From Agrobacterium rosae (lineage in GTDB: Bacteria > Pseudomonadota > Alphaproteobacteria > Rhizobiales > Rhizobiaceae), in contig NZ_NXEJ01000002.1 in NCBI RefSeq assembly GCF_002915175.1, forward strand, positions 552,572 through 616,571: a stretch of DNA of 64,000 nucleotides, read 5' to 3'. Under the pieces are notes generated by a model that saw nothing but the letters and a program-made list of their open reading frames with translations, did not search any database and was not told the DNA's origin. The position numbers were made by a program, and so were the translations under genes. Shown here in pieces: positions 17,672 through 27,311 of this stretch (its first letter is position 1; every line of letters starts with the position of its first letter).

Positions 17672-18394
17672 ATGAGCAATTTAAAAGATATCAGATCGAA
17701 AATTTTCCGATCGCTGTGGTATTTTTTAACCAGGCCAAAGCCGTGGGTAGAACCTTCGCTGCAAGGCCGTAAGGTTGTGGTGGTGGGTTCGGCTCCGCAG
17801 TCATCCATGCCTCTCGGCTTCGACCCGTCATATAGGACGATATCGGTCAACGGCTCGCAGATTGTCGCGAAAAAATGGGGTGTGGAAAAACCGGATATAA
17901 CGTTGATGACGTTCAACCAGATTGAAGGCACCAACACCAACGCGAAAGAAGTTCGCCGAGTACTGGATGGCGAAAGCACCGGAAAGCTTTATCTACTGCT
18001 GTGGCAGCATAGCAAAAAGCGGCTTATGGCCGGCCTTACTCGCTTCAACTACAGATGTGACGACCTTTACATCGCTGGCCGCAATCGTCGCATTGCACTT
18101 GTCCATGCTATCACCGGCAAGGTTAATTTGGAGATCGAGCGTCAGGCAAAGTTTTCGAACGGCGTTATCGGTGTCATGCTGGCACTCCAGAGCGGAGCGG
18201 AGGCTGTGGTGATCGCCGGAATAAATCCAGCTTCGACGGGGCATATCTATAATGTCGAAAACCTGGTCAGAGGTCATAGCGGACCTGACCTCGCTGCATT
18301 GACGGACATGCGCAAAAAAGGCCTGCCGGTTTATACCGCTGATCCCGAAGTTGCCGAAGCGACCGGTCTGCCATTGTGGACTGGCAGCCGCTAA
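17672..18394 (+). CDS. Unrecognised protein, possibly a GT42-like glycosyltransferase
   Basis: A 240-residue protein with no signal peptide or membrane segment. It begins with a basic helix, then a nucleotide-binding-like strand and loop KVVVVGSAPQSSMPLGFD, followed by TISVNGSQIVAKKWGVEKPDI. The C-terminal half has SNGVIGVMLALQSGAEAVVIAGI. This pattern (Gly-rich loop with Pro-Ser near the N-terminus; a later S-x-G then a strand ending in GI) is like that of GT42 sialyltransferases and of MptE-like/DUF115 proteins. The similarity is judged by eye and is weak, so the call is tentative. It stands alone between apt and the MaoC genes. Confidence 0.45.
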   Translation: MSNLKDIRSKIFRSLWYFLTRPKPWVEPSLQGRKVVVVGSAPQSSMPLGFDPSYRTISVNGSQIVAKKWGVEKPDITLMTFNQIEGTNTNAKEVRRVLDGESTGKLYLLLWQHSKKRLMAGLTRFNYRCDDLYIAGRNRRIALVHAITGKVNLEIERQAKFSNGVIGVMLALQSGAEAVVIAGINPASTGHIYNVENLVRGHSGPDLAALTDMRKKGLPVYTADPEVAEATGLPLWTGSR

Positions 18395-18432
18395 GCGGAT
18401 TTTGGAAGTGCGATATACCGGCCAGTGTAGGC

Positions 18433-18900
18433 TTATTCGAATTCCAAAACACTGCTCTCGAAGGACACGACTGTTTCACCATTTTGATTGACCCCCTCAT
18501 TGAGCGTCGTGTTCAAAAAGGTGCCTGGACGGGAGGCGAGGGGGCGGGAGGCGATCATGGTGGCAAAATATGTGATGTCATCGCCGGCATAGACCGGACG
18601 GTGCCATTTCATATTGCGGAAGCCGGGCGAAGGGCCGAGCTTTGGTGGTTGGACGCCTTCGGATATCAGGCGTTTAACTTCTCGCTCCCAATAGGCAAGA
18701 AAGCATTTCATCCATGAGGCGCTGGTCTGCCATCCAGAGGCGCAAAGCCCCTCGAAAACCGAATTTCGAGCCGCTTCCGCATCGAGATGAAAGGGTTGCG
18801 GATCAAATTTCTCCGCGTATCGAATGATGGATTCCGCCGAGAAATGGACGGTGCCGAGTTCGAGTTTCACGTCATCAGGATAAAGGTCGATGAACTTCAT
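18433..18900 (-). CDS. MaoC-like hotdog-fold dehydratase (second gene of pair)
   Basis: A 155-residue MaoC-family protein. The hydratase motif FDPQPFHLDAEAARNSVFEGLCASGWQ contains the expected Asp and His of the active site (YAEKFDPQPFH). RPVYAGDD is the other conserved block. Such proteins hydrate enoyl-CoA or related thioesters. It overlaps the preceding MaoC gene by four bases (ATGA), so the two are co-translated and may form a heterodimer. The pair lies downstream of ychF, a common order in Rhizobiales. Confidence 0.9.
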   Translation of the reverse strand: MKFIDLYPDDVKLELGTVHFSAESIIRYAEKFDPQPFHLDAEAARNSVFEGLCASGWQTSASWMKCFLAYWEREVKRLISEGVQPPKLGPSPGFRNMKWHRPVYAGDDITYFATMIASRPLASRPGTFLNTTLNEGVNQNGETVVSFESSVLEFE

Positions 18901-19355
18901 GATGCCGCACCATTTGTCGCTGTTGCCAGCATGGCGTTCAGTTCAGCCACGCAGACGGTTTCGCCGCGCTGGTTTTGCAGTTCGTGGCGCAGCTTGATCA
19001 CACCCAATCCGGGCCTTGATTTCGACACGCGTTGCTCCACCACCGTCGATGTGCCGCTCAGTGTGTCGCCAGCAAGAACGGGTCTTTTCCATTCGACGTA
19101 ATCGACCCCCAGTCCTGCTTGAGAAGGAGAATGGCTGATATAGCTGTCCACCGTCATGCGCATCAACATGCCACATGTGTGCCAGCCGGATGCGGCAAGA
19201 CCACCCAGAATGCTGGCTTTTCCCGCCTCTTCGGACAGATGCATCGGCTGCGGATCGAATTCAGCTGCAAACTCGATGATCTCATCGGCCGTCACGGTCT
19301 TTGGTCCAAGCGGAAAGCTTCGACCGGGCGTGAAATCGTCAAAACTATATCTCAC
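18897..19355 (-). CDS. MaoC-like hotdog-fold dehydratase (first gene of pair)
   Basis: A 152-residue paralogue of its downstream neighbour, sharing the FDPQPMHLSEEAGKASILGGLAASGWH block with the catalytic Asp and His and the KRPVLAGDTL block. The tandem arrangement with a four-base overlap suggests one functional unit acting on an acyl-CoA substrate; the substrate cannot be told from sequence. The gap to ychF carries a terminator, so the pair probably has its own promoter at about 19360-19450. Confidence 0.9.
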   Translation of the reverse strand: MRYSFDDFTPGRSFPLGPKTVTADEIIEFAAEFDPQPMHLSEEAGKASILGGLAASGWHTCGMLMRMTVDSYISHSPSQAGLGVDYVEWKRPVLAGDTLSGTSTVVEQRVSKSRPGLGVIKLRHELQNQRGETVCVAELNAMLATATNGAAS

Positions 19356-19455
19356 CGGCGAACTCCTCTTTCGCTGACATCTTCCAAAGCGTAACGCAAC
19401 TCTACCTTTTACGTAAAGGTAATTTATTGGCGGCGTGACGAATGTTCGGGAGCTG

Positions 19456-19486
19456 AAATAAAAAGGCCCGCAACGAAGCGCGGGCC
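19456..19486 (-). terminator. Rho-independent terminator of ychF
   Basis: Read on the minus strand, GGCCCGC and GCGGGCC (19480-19486 with 19465-19471) form a stem with an 8-base loop, followed by TTTTTAT. It lies 23 bases after the ychF stop. Confidence 0.88.
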
Positions 19487-19508
19487 ATTTCTTCTGATTG
19501 TCGTTGGT

Positions 19509-20612
19509 TCAGGTGTTGAAGCGGAAGTGGATGACGTCGCCATCATGGACGACATATTCCTTGCCTTCGTCACGGCCCTTGCCAGCTTCCTTCGCGCCAA
19601 CTTCGCCCTTGAAAGCGACGTAGTCGTCATAGGCAATGGTGAAGGCGCGGATGAAGCCGCGTTCGAAATCGGTATGGATGACGCCAGCAGCACCCGGTGC
19701 CTTGGTACCGCGCACGATCGTCCAGGCGCGCGTTTCCTTAGGACCGACGGTGAAATAGGTGATGAGGTCGAGCAATTGGTAGCCTGCGCGGATCAGACGG
19801 TCGAGACCGGCTTCCTCGAGGCCGAGCGCCGAGAGGAATTCTTTCGATTCGTCTTCAGGCAGTTGCGCCACTTCGGACTCGATGGCTGCGGAGATGATCA
19901 CGCATTCCGCACCTTGCGCCTTTGCCATTTCGGCCACGGCCTTGGTGTGCTCGTTGCCATCGACAGCATCGGCTTCAGCGACGTTGCAGACGTAAAGCAC
20001 AGGATGTGAGGTCAGAAGGTTCAACCCCTTCAGCACTTCGATCTCGTCTTCTGCCAGTGTCTTCAACAGCAGACGGGCAGGCTTGCCGTCGTTCAAAAGC
20101 TTGATGACCGCTTCCATGACCGGCAATTGCGCCAGCGAATCCTTGTCCTTGGAAGACGCGCGCTTGCGGGTCTGCTCCACGCGGCGCTCAAGGCTTTCAA
20201 GGTCGGCCAGCATCAGTTCGGTTTCAATCGTATCAGCGTCGCCAACCGGATTGATGCGACCTTCGACGTGGGTGATGTCATCGTCCTCGAAGCAGCGCAG
20301 GACGTGAACGACGGCATCGACTTCGCGGATGTTGGCGAGGAACTTGTTGCCAAGGCCTTCACCCTTGGAAGCACCGCGCACCAGACCGGCAATATCCACG
20401 AAGGAGATGCGGGTGGGGATGATTTCCTTGGAGCCTGCAATATCGGCCAGCACCTTCATGCGTGGGTCCGGCACGGCCACTTCGCCCGTATTGGGTTCGA
20501 TGGTGCAGAAAGGATAGTTTGCCGCCTGCGCAGCCGCTGTCTTGGTCAGCGCGTTGAAAAGTGTGGACTTGCCGACGTTCGGCAGACCAACGATACCACA
20601 TTTGAAGCCCAT
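19509..20612 (-). CDS. ychF: Redox-regulated ATPase YchF (Obg-like)
   Basis: A P-loop protein of the Obg family that prefers ATP and associates with ribosomes. The G1 loop is GLPNVGKST (residues 9-17), G3 lies in [14 protein letters not shown], and the C-terminal TGS domain ends with the typical [18 protein letters not shown]. The length of 367 residues is normal. It is encoded near pth, as in most alphaproteobacteria. Confidence 0.97.
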   Translation of the reverse strand: MGFKCGIVGLPNVGKSTLFNALTKTAAAQAANYPFCTIEPNTGEVAVPDPRMKVLADIAGSKEIIPTRISFVDIAGLVRGASKGEGLGNKFLANIREVDAVVHVLRCFEDDDITHVEGRINPVGDADTIETELMLADLESLERRVEQTRKRASSKDKDSLAQLPVMEAVIKLLNDGKPARLLLKTLAEDEIEVLKGLNLLTSHPVLYVCNVAEADAVDGNEHTKAVAEMAKAQGAECVIISAAIESEVAQLPEDESKEFLSALGLEEAGLDRLIRAGYQLLDLITYFTVGPKETRAWTIVRGTKAPGAAGVIHTDFERGFIRAFTIAYDDYVAFKGEVGAKEAGKGRDEGKEYVVHDGDVIHFRFNT

Positions 20613-20727
20613 GGCTTAAACCTGCCTCTGTCTAAAGAATTCCGTTAGCGAGCCTTTTGCGGAAAGGGCAGGGCAAGGTCAAGCCTTGATGCCGCAAACC
20701 ATAAGGATTCCCTGTAAATGGAGCGGT

Positions 20728-21354
20728 TTATACTGTCGTCTGACCCACGCCGAACCAAGCCGAAATCAAAGACCAGCCGCCATAGATTATCGCCCCGCTG
20801 GTCATTATGGAAAGGACGGCAAGCACAAGGCCGGTCAACACCGCGAGATCATCTCGCTGCGCCAAGCCAAGCGCGATGGCCAGCACGGCAAGCCCTGGAA
20901 GCATGTTGCCGAAGGGAATAGGCAGCGCAATCAGCACAGCCATCAGAAAAATCACGACGCCAATGGAGACATGCCCCAGATATTTCGCCAGCACATGGCC
21001 TCGCGGGCGCAGCAACGCTTCCAGCTTCGCTAGACGCGGTGCTGCCTTGTCTGCCGTCAATTGAATAATCGACCGCGATACAGAAAGGCGACCAAGAAAA
21101 CCGGGCAGCTTCAGAGTCCGCGAGCCGAAAATGATCTGGAGCGATAGGATGGCGAGCGCCGTACCGAAGATCATCCCCGCAGGAATACCCGGCGTCGGGA
21201 TGATAGCGGGAATGGCAAAGACGACGAGCACGAAGGCAATTGCCTGATCGCCAAGCTTGTCCAGCAGGCCTTCCAAAGTGATCTTGTCGGGCAACCCATC
21301 CGGCAGGCGCTTCAATGAGGCGGCCATGGTCTCGTGCGGCGGGTCGTTGGTCAT
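20728..21354 (-). CDS. ExoD family membrane protein
   Basis: A 208-residue protein of the ExoD (exopolysaccharide synthesis ExoD) family. The N-terminal part LPDKITLEGLLDKLGDQAIAFVLVVFAIPAIIPTPGIP is the family hallmark (L-G-x-x-A followed by a helix with several prolines), and four hydrophobic segments are visible. In Sinorhizobium an ExoD mutant has altered exopolysaccharide and alkali sensitivity; the molecular role is unknown. It is transcribed in the same direction as ychF but is not tightly linked. Confidence 0.88.
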   Translation of the reverse strand: MTNDPPHETMAASLKRLPDGLPDKITLEGLLDKLGDQAIAFVLVVFAIPAIIPTPGIPAGMIFGTALAILSLQIIFGSRTLKLPGFLGRLSVSRSIIQLTADKAAPRLAKLEALLRPRGHVLAKYLGHVSIGVVIFLMAVLIALPIPFGNMLPGLAVLAIALGLAQRDDLAVLTGLVLAVLSIMTSGAIIYGGWSLISAWFGVGQTTV

Positions 21355-21507
21355 TGTTGCGGAGCCCGCGCTAGGACTGCATCAGTGGCTGAACGTATTT
21401 CGGTTGTGATCATATCAGGCAGATGGTGTTGCGACCGCAAGTTTCAAGTCTGTTACGCAACCGATCTGCTTATTATGCCGAGTCATTCCGATGAGGTCCG
21501 TCAAGCG

Positions 21508-22038
21508 TCAAAACGGCATAAGTCGGAGTTCTTTCAATCCTGCGCTTCGAATCTGAGACTTGAGGTCGGACTCCTGGCCATCATTAAATGCGCGTTTTGG
21601 CAGGGGAATGTAGAGATTCGGTCCGAAGAAGAGGGTGAGCATGGTTTGATCCTCGCTCCAGCCGCGGAAATTCACCCATTCATATCTCTGAAATCCATTT
21701 GAATGGCGAATGCTCAAGGCAGCATTGTCCCATTCAGTCGTGAGATCTAGCTTTGAAAATGGAGAGTTTCTGAAGTTTTTAATCGTCTTCTTTTTGCCGA
21801 GACGATTGAGTATATATATGACAATAATAATAGAAGGAATGATTGTCAGGTTCGTGATGAATAAGTCAAAACCATCTGAAGGACGGGATTGCCAGTTTAC
21901 AAAAGCAATCAGTCCCAGAAAGAACAGAAAACATATCAGGTAATTTTTCTTTCCTTGGCGTCTGAAGTTATCCGTTGCCTTTGCAAACTCCTCTTCCGTC
22001 AGCCGGTAGCAGATTGGTTTCGGATCGCACATCTGCAT
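21508..22038 (-). CDS. Two-helix membrane protein with YcxB-like domain
   Basis: A 176-residue protein with lower GC than its neighbours. Two membrane helices (about residues 32-49 and 57-78) follow a short N-terminal cytoplasmic part. The C-terminal region WDNAALSIRHSNGFQRYEWVNFRGWSEDQTMLTLFFGPNLYIPLPKRAF has the pattern of YcxB-like domains, ending in the characteristic 'aliphatic-P-K-R-x-F' segment. Function is unknown. The low GC and lone position suggest an accessory gene, possibly acquired. Confidence 0.7.
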   Translation of the reverse strand: MQMCDPKPICYRLTEEEFAKATDNFRRQGKKNYLICFLFFLGLIAFVNWQSRPSDGFDLFITNLTIIPSIIIVIYILNRLGKKKTIKNFRNSPFSKLDLTTEWDNAALSIRHSNGFQRYEWVNFRGWSEDQTMLTLFFGPNLYIPLPKRAFNDGQESDLKSQIRSAGLKELRLMPF

Positions 22039-22121
22039 TCCTCACATCAACAAAATAATCGAAGCATGTTTGGGTTGTGTATTCGGCAAGTTAAAGGCGA
22101 ACGTTTGAAACAGATGTCGAG

Positions 22122-22838
22122 TTAATCCTTCTTGCCGAACATCCGCTTCAGCATGTCTGCCATCGGTCCCGTTTCCGGAAGCTTTTTGGGCTGGGCGGAA
22201 TTGCGGGCTTGATGAATGTGCGACTTGGCGGTGGGTTTGGCGGGCTTTGCCTCTTTTTCTATTTCGCTTTTCACGCCGACTGCCAGCGCGAGCTTGTTCA
22301 TGAGTTGGGAGTCTTCGCCCTTCACCAACATCGAGGCGTTGTCTGCAATGGCATCGATCAGCGGCTCGAGCCAGATTTTGTCGCTCTTGGCAAAATCGCC
22401 CAGCACATGGCCGTTCACGCGGTCCTTGTCTCCGGGGTGGCCGATACCGAGCCGTAGGCGGCGATAGTCTTTGCCGCAATGGGCGTCGATGGATTTGAGG
22501 CCGTTGTGGCCGCCATGTCCGCCGCCAATCTTGATACGGGCGCGTCCGGCGACGAGATCCAGTTCGTCATGGATGGCGATGATATCGGAGGTTTTTACCT
22601 TGTAGAAACGCATGGCCTCGCCAACGGATTCGCCGGAAAGGTTCATGAAGGTGAGCGGCTTCATAAGCAGCACTTTTTCCTCGGCAATCTCGCCTTCGGA
22701 AATTTCGGCCTTGAACTTTTTCGACCACGGCGAAAATGAGGGAAGGCGTTGCAGCGCATCGACGGCCATAAAGCCGATATTGTGTCGATTGCTTGCATAT
22801 TGCGTGCCGGGGTTGCCAAGGCCTGCAATGATGATCAT
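22122..22838 (-). CDS. pth: Peptidyl-tRNA hydrolase
   Basis: Releases peptides from stalled peptidyl-tRNA. Conserved blocks are [22 protein letters not shown] (catalytic His in the N-R-H-N-I-G motif), [18 protein letters not shown] and [12 protein letters not shown]. The start at 22838 places the Met directly before the first strand as in homologues. The C-terminus is about 40 residues longer than in E. coli, basic and Pro/Lys rich ([13 protein letters not shown]..), which is common in rhizobia. It belongs to the ychF-pth-rplY-prs neighbourhood. Confidence 0.97.
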   Translation of the reverse strand: MIIIAGLGNPGTQYASNRHNIGFMAVDALQRLPSFSPWSKKFKAEISEGEIAEEKVLLMKPLTFMNLSGESVGEAMRFYKVKTSDIIAIHDELDLVAGRARIKIGGGHGGHNGLKSIDAHCGKDYRRLRLGIGHPGDKDRVNGHVLGDFAKSDKIWLEPLIDAIADNASMLVKGEDSQLMNKLALAVGVKSEIEKEAKPAKPTAKSHIHQARNSAQPKKLPETGPMADMLKRMFGKKD

Positions 22839-22925
22839 GGACGTTTCCGCTTGGTTCGATGAACGATTGTCCTTCACCACCGAAAAAACCGGCGAGTGTC
22901 AACTTTTTTGTCTCATATCTGGGCG

Positions 22926-23642
22926 TTAAGGCCGAATAACAAGGCCGTATTTTTCATAAATCCGGCGCTGGCTGCCATCTGCAATGAGGTCATCGAGTGC
23001 GTGTTGCATCTTGCTGATCAGCGCATTCGGAACGGACCTGTTGCAGGCCATTCCCAGAATTTGATGGCTTAAGGTGACAACCTCGACGAAATTGCCTGGT
23101 GGCATTGTCTTCAATGCGCTTTCCGACATCGGCATCAGGTCGATGCGGCCCGCCGTGAGTTTCGAAAGCGTTTTGTCGAAATCGGCGCTGAGATCGATGC
23201 GGGGAAATCCGAGAGATCTCAAAATCGCTTCGGTGTAATCGGTTCGCTGTGTTCCGATCGTATAGGCCTTTGCATCGTCCAGGGTCTTGATGTCCATGTG
23301 CGTCCCGCTGCGTGCAACAAGGACGTTCCTGTCGGTGTGAATGGGGGAAACCCATTTGAACTGATTTTCGCGCCCCGGTGTCCGTGCGGCTGCGACGACG
23401 CAATGCATGGGTTTGGTCTCAGCCAGCGCCAAGGCCCTTGCCCAGGGCAATATCGTCGCTTCGTAATCAATGTCCGTACGTTGGAATATGATCTTCAGTT
23501 GATCCATATAGACGCCGCTTGGTTGCCCGTCGGTGTCGCGGAAATTATAGGGGGGATATTCTTCGGTTGAAATAAAAAGTCGTTCTGCCGACACGGGCAG
23601 AGCGACCAAGAAAATCATCAATGCCAGTAGAGTTCGCCACAT
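22926..23642 (-). CDS. Periplasmic solute-binding protein, family 3
   Basis: A 238-residue protein with a signal peptide (cleavage likely after PVSA) and a complete family 3 binding fold: LFISTEEYPPYNF at the start, GVYMDQLKIIF, and the two-lobe pattern through TDYTEAILRSLG. No ABC permease or ATPase genes are nearby. Instead it follows a membrane GGDEF-EAL gene by 24 bases on the same strand, with a strong ribosome binding site (GGGAGGATG). It may deliver a ligand signal to that protein's periplasmic domain rather than feed a transporter (inference). Confidence 0.85.
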   Translation of the reverse strand: MWRTLLALMIFLVALPVSAERLFISTEEYPPYNFRDTDGQPSGVYMDQLKIIFQRTDIDYEATILPWARALALAETKPMHCVVAAARTPGRENQFKWVSPIHTDRNVLVARSGTHMDIKTLDDAKAYTIGTQRTDYTEAILRSLGFPRIDLSADFDKTLSKLTAGRIDLMPMSESALKTMPPGNFVEVVTLSHQILGMACNRSVPNALISKMQHALDDLIADGSQRRIYEKYGLVIRP

Positions 23643-23666
23643 TGATGTTCATCCTCCCAGATGACG

Positions 23667-26057
23667 TTATGTCCCGACCTTTGCGATGGTTTGTTCGCTA
23701 TGCTGCTCGAAAATGGCGATGTGCGCGCTGATCGGCTGCGGTTTTGCGAACAGATATCCCTGTCCGCAATCGACGCCGATGTCCTTGAGCATCGCTTCCT
23801 GCTCACGTGTTTCAATGCCTTCGGCAATCACTATACAGTTCATCTTGTGGGAAATCGCGCTGATTCCCTCCACAAGCATACGGCTTCTGTGGCTGATTTC
23901 AGCCACCTCGTCGCATATGGAACGTGTGAAGGATTGGTCGATCTTGACGATATCGATGGGGAAGCGGTTCAGGTAGCTGAGCGATGAATAGCCGGTGCCG
24001 AAGTCATCGAGCGCGATACGGCATCCCAGTTCGCGGATGGCGCTGAGGACTGCGCGAATCTGCGGGTCGTCGTGCATCAGCACGGCCTCGGTGATTTCGA
24101 CCACCAGCCGGCTCGGGACGATGCCGTGGCGGTACAGCAGGCCAGCGATGCGCGTGGGAAGGCCAGGCTCGAACTGAAGGGCGGAGAAGTTTACCGCGAC
24201 GTAGGCGTTCTCCAGCCCCGGCAGTTCCGAGAGGGTCGCGAGGTTGCGGATGGCGTGGTCCAGAATAGCGTTACCGATACGCTGGATCGTGCCGTTTTCT
24301 TCCGCGACACTGATAATGGCTGCAGGCGAGAGAATACCCTTGCGCGGATGGTTGAGCCGCATCAGGGCTTCGAAACCGACCGTCTCGCCATTTGTCAGGT
24401 TCAGGATCGGCTGAAAGTGAGCCTCCAGCCAGTTTCCTTCCAGTGCGTGCTCGATATCCTGTTCGATTTCCGCCCGCTCTCTTGCTTCGTTCATGATGGC
24501 GGGATCGAACATCTGCGCACCGTTCTTGCCTGCACGTTTTCTGCTGTACATGGCCAGATCGGAGTTCTGGAGAAGTTCGGAAGCGGTCTTTGCGTGTGTC
24601 GGGTAGAGTGCCAGGCCGATGCTTGCGCTCAGTCGCACACTGTGGCCGACTGCATCGAAAGGCTTGTCGAAAATCGCACAGATTTCATCGCAGATTTCGC
24701 TGGCACGGCTTTCCGTTTTCGGTCCTGCCAGCAGAATGGCAAACTCGTCCCCACCAAGACGCGAGGCGCTGTCCAGCGGTGTCAGCAAGCCTTTCAGCCG
24801 CTCGACAAAGGTCTTGAGTACGGCATCTCCGGCAGCATGCCCCATATTGTCGTTGATGATCTTGAACCGGTCCAGGTCGATGAAAAGACAGGCAAGCTCG
24901 GTGCGGTTTTCGTCCGCTTCCAGGATTTTCTCGTCAAGAATGGCTTCGAAACCCTGACGGTTGAAGAGACCGGTCAGGTGATCCGAGATCGCTTGCATCC
25001 GGTTGCGCTGCTCGGAACGACGCAGTTCCGTCACGTCGGTCATAACGCTCAGACCTTCCGAACGGTGATGAGCGTCGTCCAGGCTCAAGGACTTTTCTGC
25101 GATGAGCACGTCCATCAGTCGCCCATCGCTACACTGGAAACGAACCGTCAGGTCCGAGGTGCCAGCTACACCATCGCCTGTGGCTTCATTGTGTTTGCGC
25201 AGGACAAAGCGCGCGCGGTCCTCTGGCGTAATCAGGTCGGCAAAGCCATGACCGAGAATATCGTCGCGATTATAACCGGTCGCCTCGACCCAATAGTCGC
25301 TGACGGCGGCTATGCGGTCTGCTGGGTCGAGCGAGAAAAGCATCGCCGGGGTATGGTTGTAAATCTCGGTGGTGCGCCGGTGCGCCTTCTTGATTTCCTG
25401 CTCTTCGCGATCCAGCTGAATCTGCATCTCGTTGAAGCTCTTCGCCAGTCGCCCCATCTCGTCCGTGGATCGCCAGTCGACATGGTGGCGCGAGCCGAGC
25501 CGACGCGTCGCCTCGATGGCAGCGGTCAGCCTCAGCAAAGGCTTCATGATCATCAACCGGTTGCCGATTATGGCGGCGGCGAAAATGGTGAGGATGGCCA
25601 GAATGAAGATCGAGATGAAGGCAAGCTCGATATTGCTCAATGAGGTGAAGAGGCCGACATTCTGGAAAAATACGGTGATGGACCCGACCTTGGTGTCTCC
25701 ATCCAGGTTCTTGTAGGTAATGTCGCGCGTGATGGACGATGTATCGTCCGACATGTTCCAGCCCGCCGTCTGGGTGATGTCCAGATGGCCAAACGTATCG
25801 CGCACCTTCACCATGTAAACGGCGGGGTCGGTGACGAGTGTTCCGGTTATCTGATTGATGCTGTCGTCATCGAGATCCCACAAAGGGCGGCCGAGTGCCT
25901 GCGAGTTGGCCACGAGCAGGATTTCGAGGCGATCTTTCTGATTGGCAACGGATTCGTGGTAGGAAAGCATCAGCAGGATGGAGAAGAGCGGAGCAACCAG
26001 TGCCAGAAGGGCACCTGAAACGATCGCGATAAAGCGGCTTTCTACGGAGTGGGTCAT
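23667..26057 (-). CDS. Membrane GGDEF-EAL protein with HAMP and PAS domains
   Basis: A 796-residue inner membrane protein. Two membrane helices (about residues 10-32 and 144-168) flank a periplasmic domain of about 110 residues. A HAMP segment (about 170-220), a PAS domain (about 230-345), a GGDEF domain (RLGGDEFAIL, about 433-442) and an EAL domain (GFEALMRLNHP from 561) follow. The diguanylate cyclase motif is intact, and the EAL domain keeps EITE, DDFGTGYSS, KID and AEGIE, so both making and breaking c-di-GMP is possible. The next gene is a periplasmic binding protein, which might be its sensory partner. Confidence 0.93.
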   Translation of the reverse strand: MTHSVESRFIAIVSGALLALVAPLFSILLMLSYHESVANQKDRLEILLVANSQALGRPLWDLDDDSINQITGTLVTDPAVYMVKVRDTFGHLDITQTAGWNMSDDTSSITRDITYKNLDGDTKVGSITVFFQNVGLFTSLSNIELAFISIFILAILTIFAAAIIGNRLMIMKPLLRLTAAIEATRRLGSRHHVDWRSTDEMGRLAKSFNEMQIQLDREEQEIKKAHRRTTEIYNHTPAMLFSLDPADRIAAVSDYWVEATGYNRDDILGHGFADLITPEDRARFVLRKHNEATGDGVAGTSDLTVRFQCSDGRLMDVLIAEKSLSLDDAHHRSEGLSVMTDVTELRRSEQRNRMQAISDHLTGLFNRQGFEAILDEKILEADENRTELACLFIDLDRFKIINDNMGHAAGDAVLKTFVERLKGLLTPLDSASRLGGDEFAILLAGPKTESRASEICDEICAIFDKPFDAVGHSVRLSASIGLALYPTHAKTASELLQNSDLAMYSRKRAGKNGAQMFDPAIMNEARERAEIEQDIEHALEGNWLEAHFQPILNLTNGETVGFEALMRLNHPRKGILSPAAIISVAEENGTIQRIGNAILDHAIRNLATLSELPGLENAYVAVNFSALQFEPGLPTRIAGLLYRHGIVPSRLVVEITEAVLMHDDPQIRAVLSAIRELGCRIALDDFGTGYSSLSYLNRFPIDIVKIDQSFTRSICDEVAEISHRSRMLVEGISAISHKMNCIVIAEGIETREQEAMLKDIGVDCGQGYLFAKPQPISAHIAIFEQHSEQTIAKVGT

Positions 26058-26303
26058 CTGCAGCTACTATCGTCCCTTGCCTCTAAACCCTTGCCGCGTC
26101 AATTTCCCAGCCCACGCGATAAAAAGTCCCGTCCTCAAATACGTACGATATTCAGATTGTTAGAGGAGCAGATCAGTGCCCCGCTACGTGCTAATATCGA
26201 AGTCCTAAACCTAAAGTTTTGACTTATCGTTTCCGGGAATGATTAATCGTTGCTAAACAAGCGAGTTAAGTTTTTTATCTGTCTGCCAGGGACAAAAGCG
26301 GCA
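26058..26303. other. Intergenic gap upstream of the GGDEF-EAL gene
   Basis: This stretch should contain the promoter of the minus-strand GGDEF-EAL gene. It is AT-richer than its surroundings. No clear -35/-10 pair, repeat or small ORF with a ribosome binding site was seen. Confidence 0.4.
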
Positions 26304-26335
26304 TAAAAAATGCCCCGCATCTTGCGATGCGAGGC
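26304..26335 (-). terminator. Rho-independent terminator of rplY
   Basis: On the minus strand GCCTCGCATC pairs with GATGCGGGGC (one G-T pair) around a 4-base loop, followed by ATTTTTT. It lies 27 bases after the rplY stop. Confidence 0.9.
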
Positions 26336-26362
26336 ACTGATAAAGAACATGGAACCGAATTA

Positions 26363-26989
26363 TTATTCGGCCTTGCCTTCTTCTTCGGTTTCGACTGCTT
26401 CCTGAACGTCGTCAACGATCGCGACCGTTGGTGGCACGATGGTTGCAATGGTGAAGTCGCGGTCGGTGATGACTGGAGCAACGTTCTTTGGCAGCTTGAC
26501 CTGCGAAATGTGAACGCTGTCGCCGATCGTCAGACCGTCGAGATCGACAGTGATGAATTCGGGAATGTCGTTTGCCGGTACGTGGGCTTCAACAGTGTGA
26601 CGAACGATGTTGAGTACGCCACCCTTCTTGATGTCCGACTTGTCTTCGTTGATGAAGTGAACCGGGATTTCAACCGTAACCTGCGAGTTGCCGGATACGC
26701 GCAGGAAGTCTACGTGCACCATGAAATCGCGGACCGGGTCGCGCTGGTAGTCCTTTGGCAGAACCTTGTAGTTCTTGCCATCGACATTGATCGTTGCGAT
26801 CGTTGTCATGAAGCCGCCAGCCTGGACGCGCTTCGTGACTTCGTTGGTCGAAATCGCGATAGAAATTGGGGCTTGCTTGTCACCATAGATGACAGCAGGA
26901 ATCAAACCGTTGCGACGTAGTTCACGAGAGGACCCCTTACCAACTCGTTCGCGCGCTTCGGCCTTGAGCTCATAAGTCTCTTTGCTCAT
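26363..26989 (-). CDS. rplY: 50S ribosomal protein L25/general stress protein Ctc
   Basis: Binds 5S rRNA in the large ribosomal subunit. The 208-residue form has the N-terminal L25 domain ([30 protein letters not shown]) and the C-terminal TL5/Ctc beta domain, ending in an acidic tail ([10 protein letters not shown]). A ribosome binding site AAGGA lies 8 bases before the ATG. In rhizobia the order rplY then pth is usual; here the GGDEF-EAL and binding-protein genes lie between them. Confidence 0.97.
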   Translation of the reverse strand: MSKETYELKAEARERVGKGSSRELRRNGLIPAVIYGDKQAPISIAISTNEVTKRVQAGGFMTTIATINVDGKNYKVLPKDYQRDPVRDFMVHVDFLRVSGNSQVTVEIPVHFINEDKSDIKKGGVLNIVRHTVEAHVPANDIPEFITVDLDGLTIGDSVHISQVKLPKNVAPVITDRDFTIATIVPPTVAIVDDVQEAVETEEEGKAE

Positions 26990-27311
26990 GGCATAATCCT
27001 TTTAGGTTGTCTGGAGAGTTCATTCCGACATGTCGGATTGAACTGGAGAAGACTTCAAAAAAGCCGTCTCGCCCGCGTTGCCTCCAAGGGTGTCTACACG
27101 GATGCGGGCGCTATAGTATAAAGAGGGGGCAAAGGCAAGGGTAACAGGGGATCTCGCATCAATCTCTTGCTCTCGCGTCTGGATTTCAACAAGGCTTCAG
27201 CTCCGCTATCGGGAGGCGAGTATTTTAATTTTTGCTTATCTATGTCGGTAAACCCGAAAAAAACGGGATCACCATTATAGTCTGAAACAATTCAACAGAC
27301 CCGTGATCTCG
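26990..27311. other. Divergent promoter region between rplY and the MHYT protein
   Basis: About 320 bases without a gene. It must hold the promoters of rplY (minus) and the MHYT-GGDEF-EAL gene (plus). A small stem CCCG-A7-CGGG lies near 27254-27270. No other structure was seen. Confidence 0.4.

Noticed and set aside
24072..25643. Plus-strand open frame of over 500 codons opposite the GGDEF-EAL gene
   Set aside because: No recognisable domain, composition typical of antisense frames, and the opposite strand has intact HAMP, PAS, GGDEF and EAL motifs.
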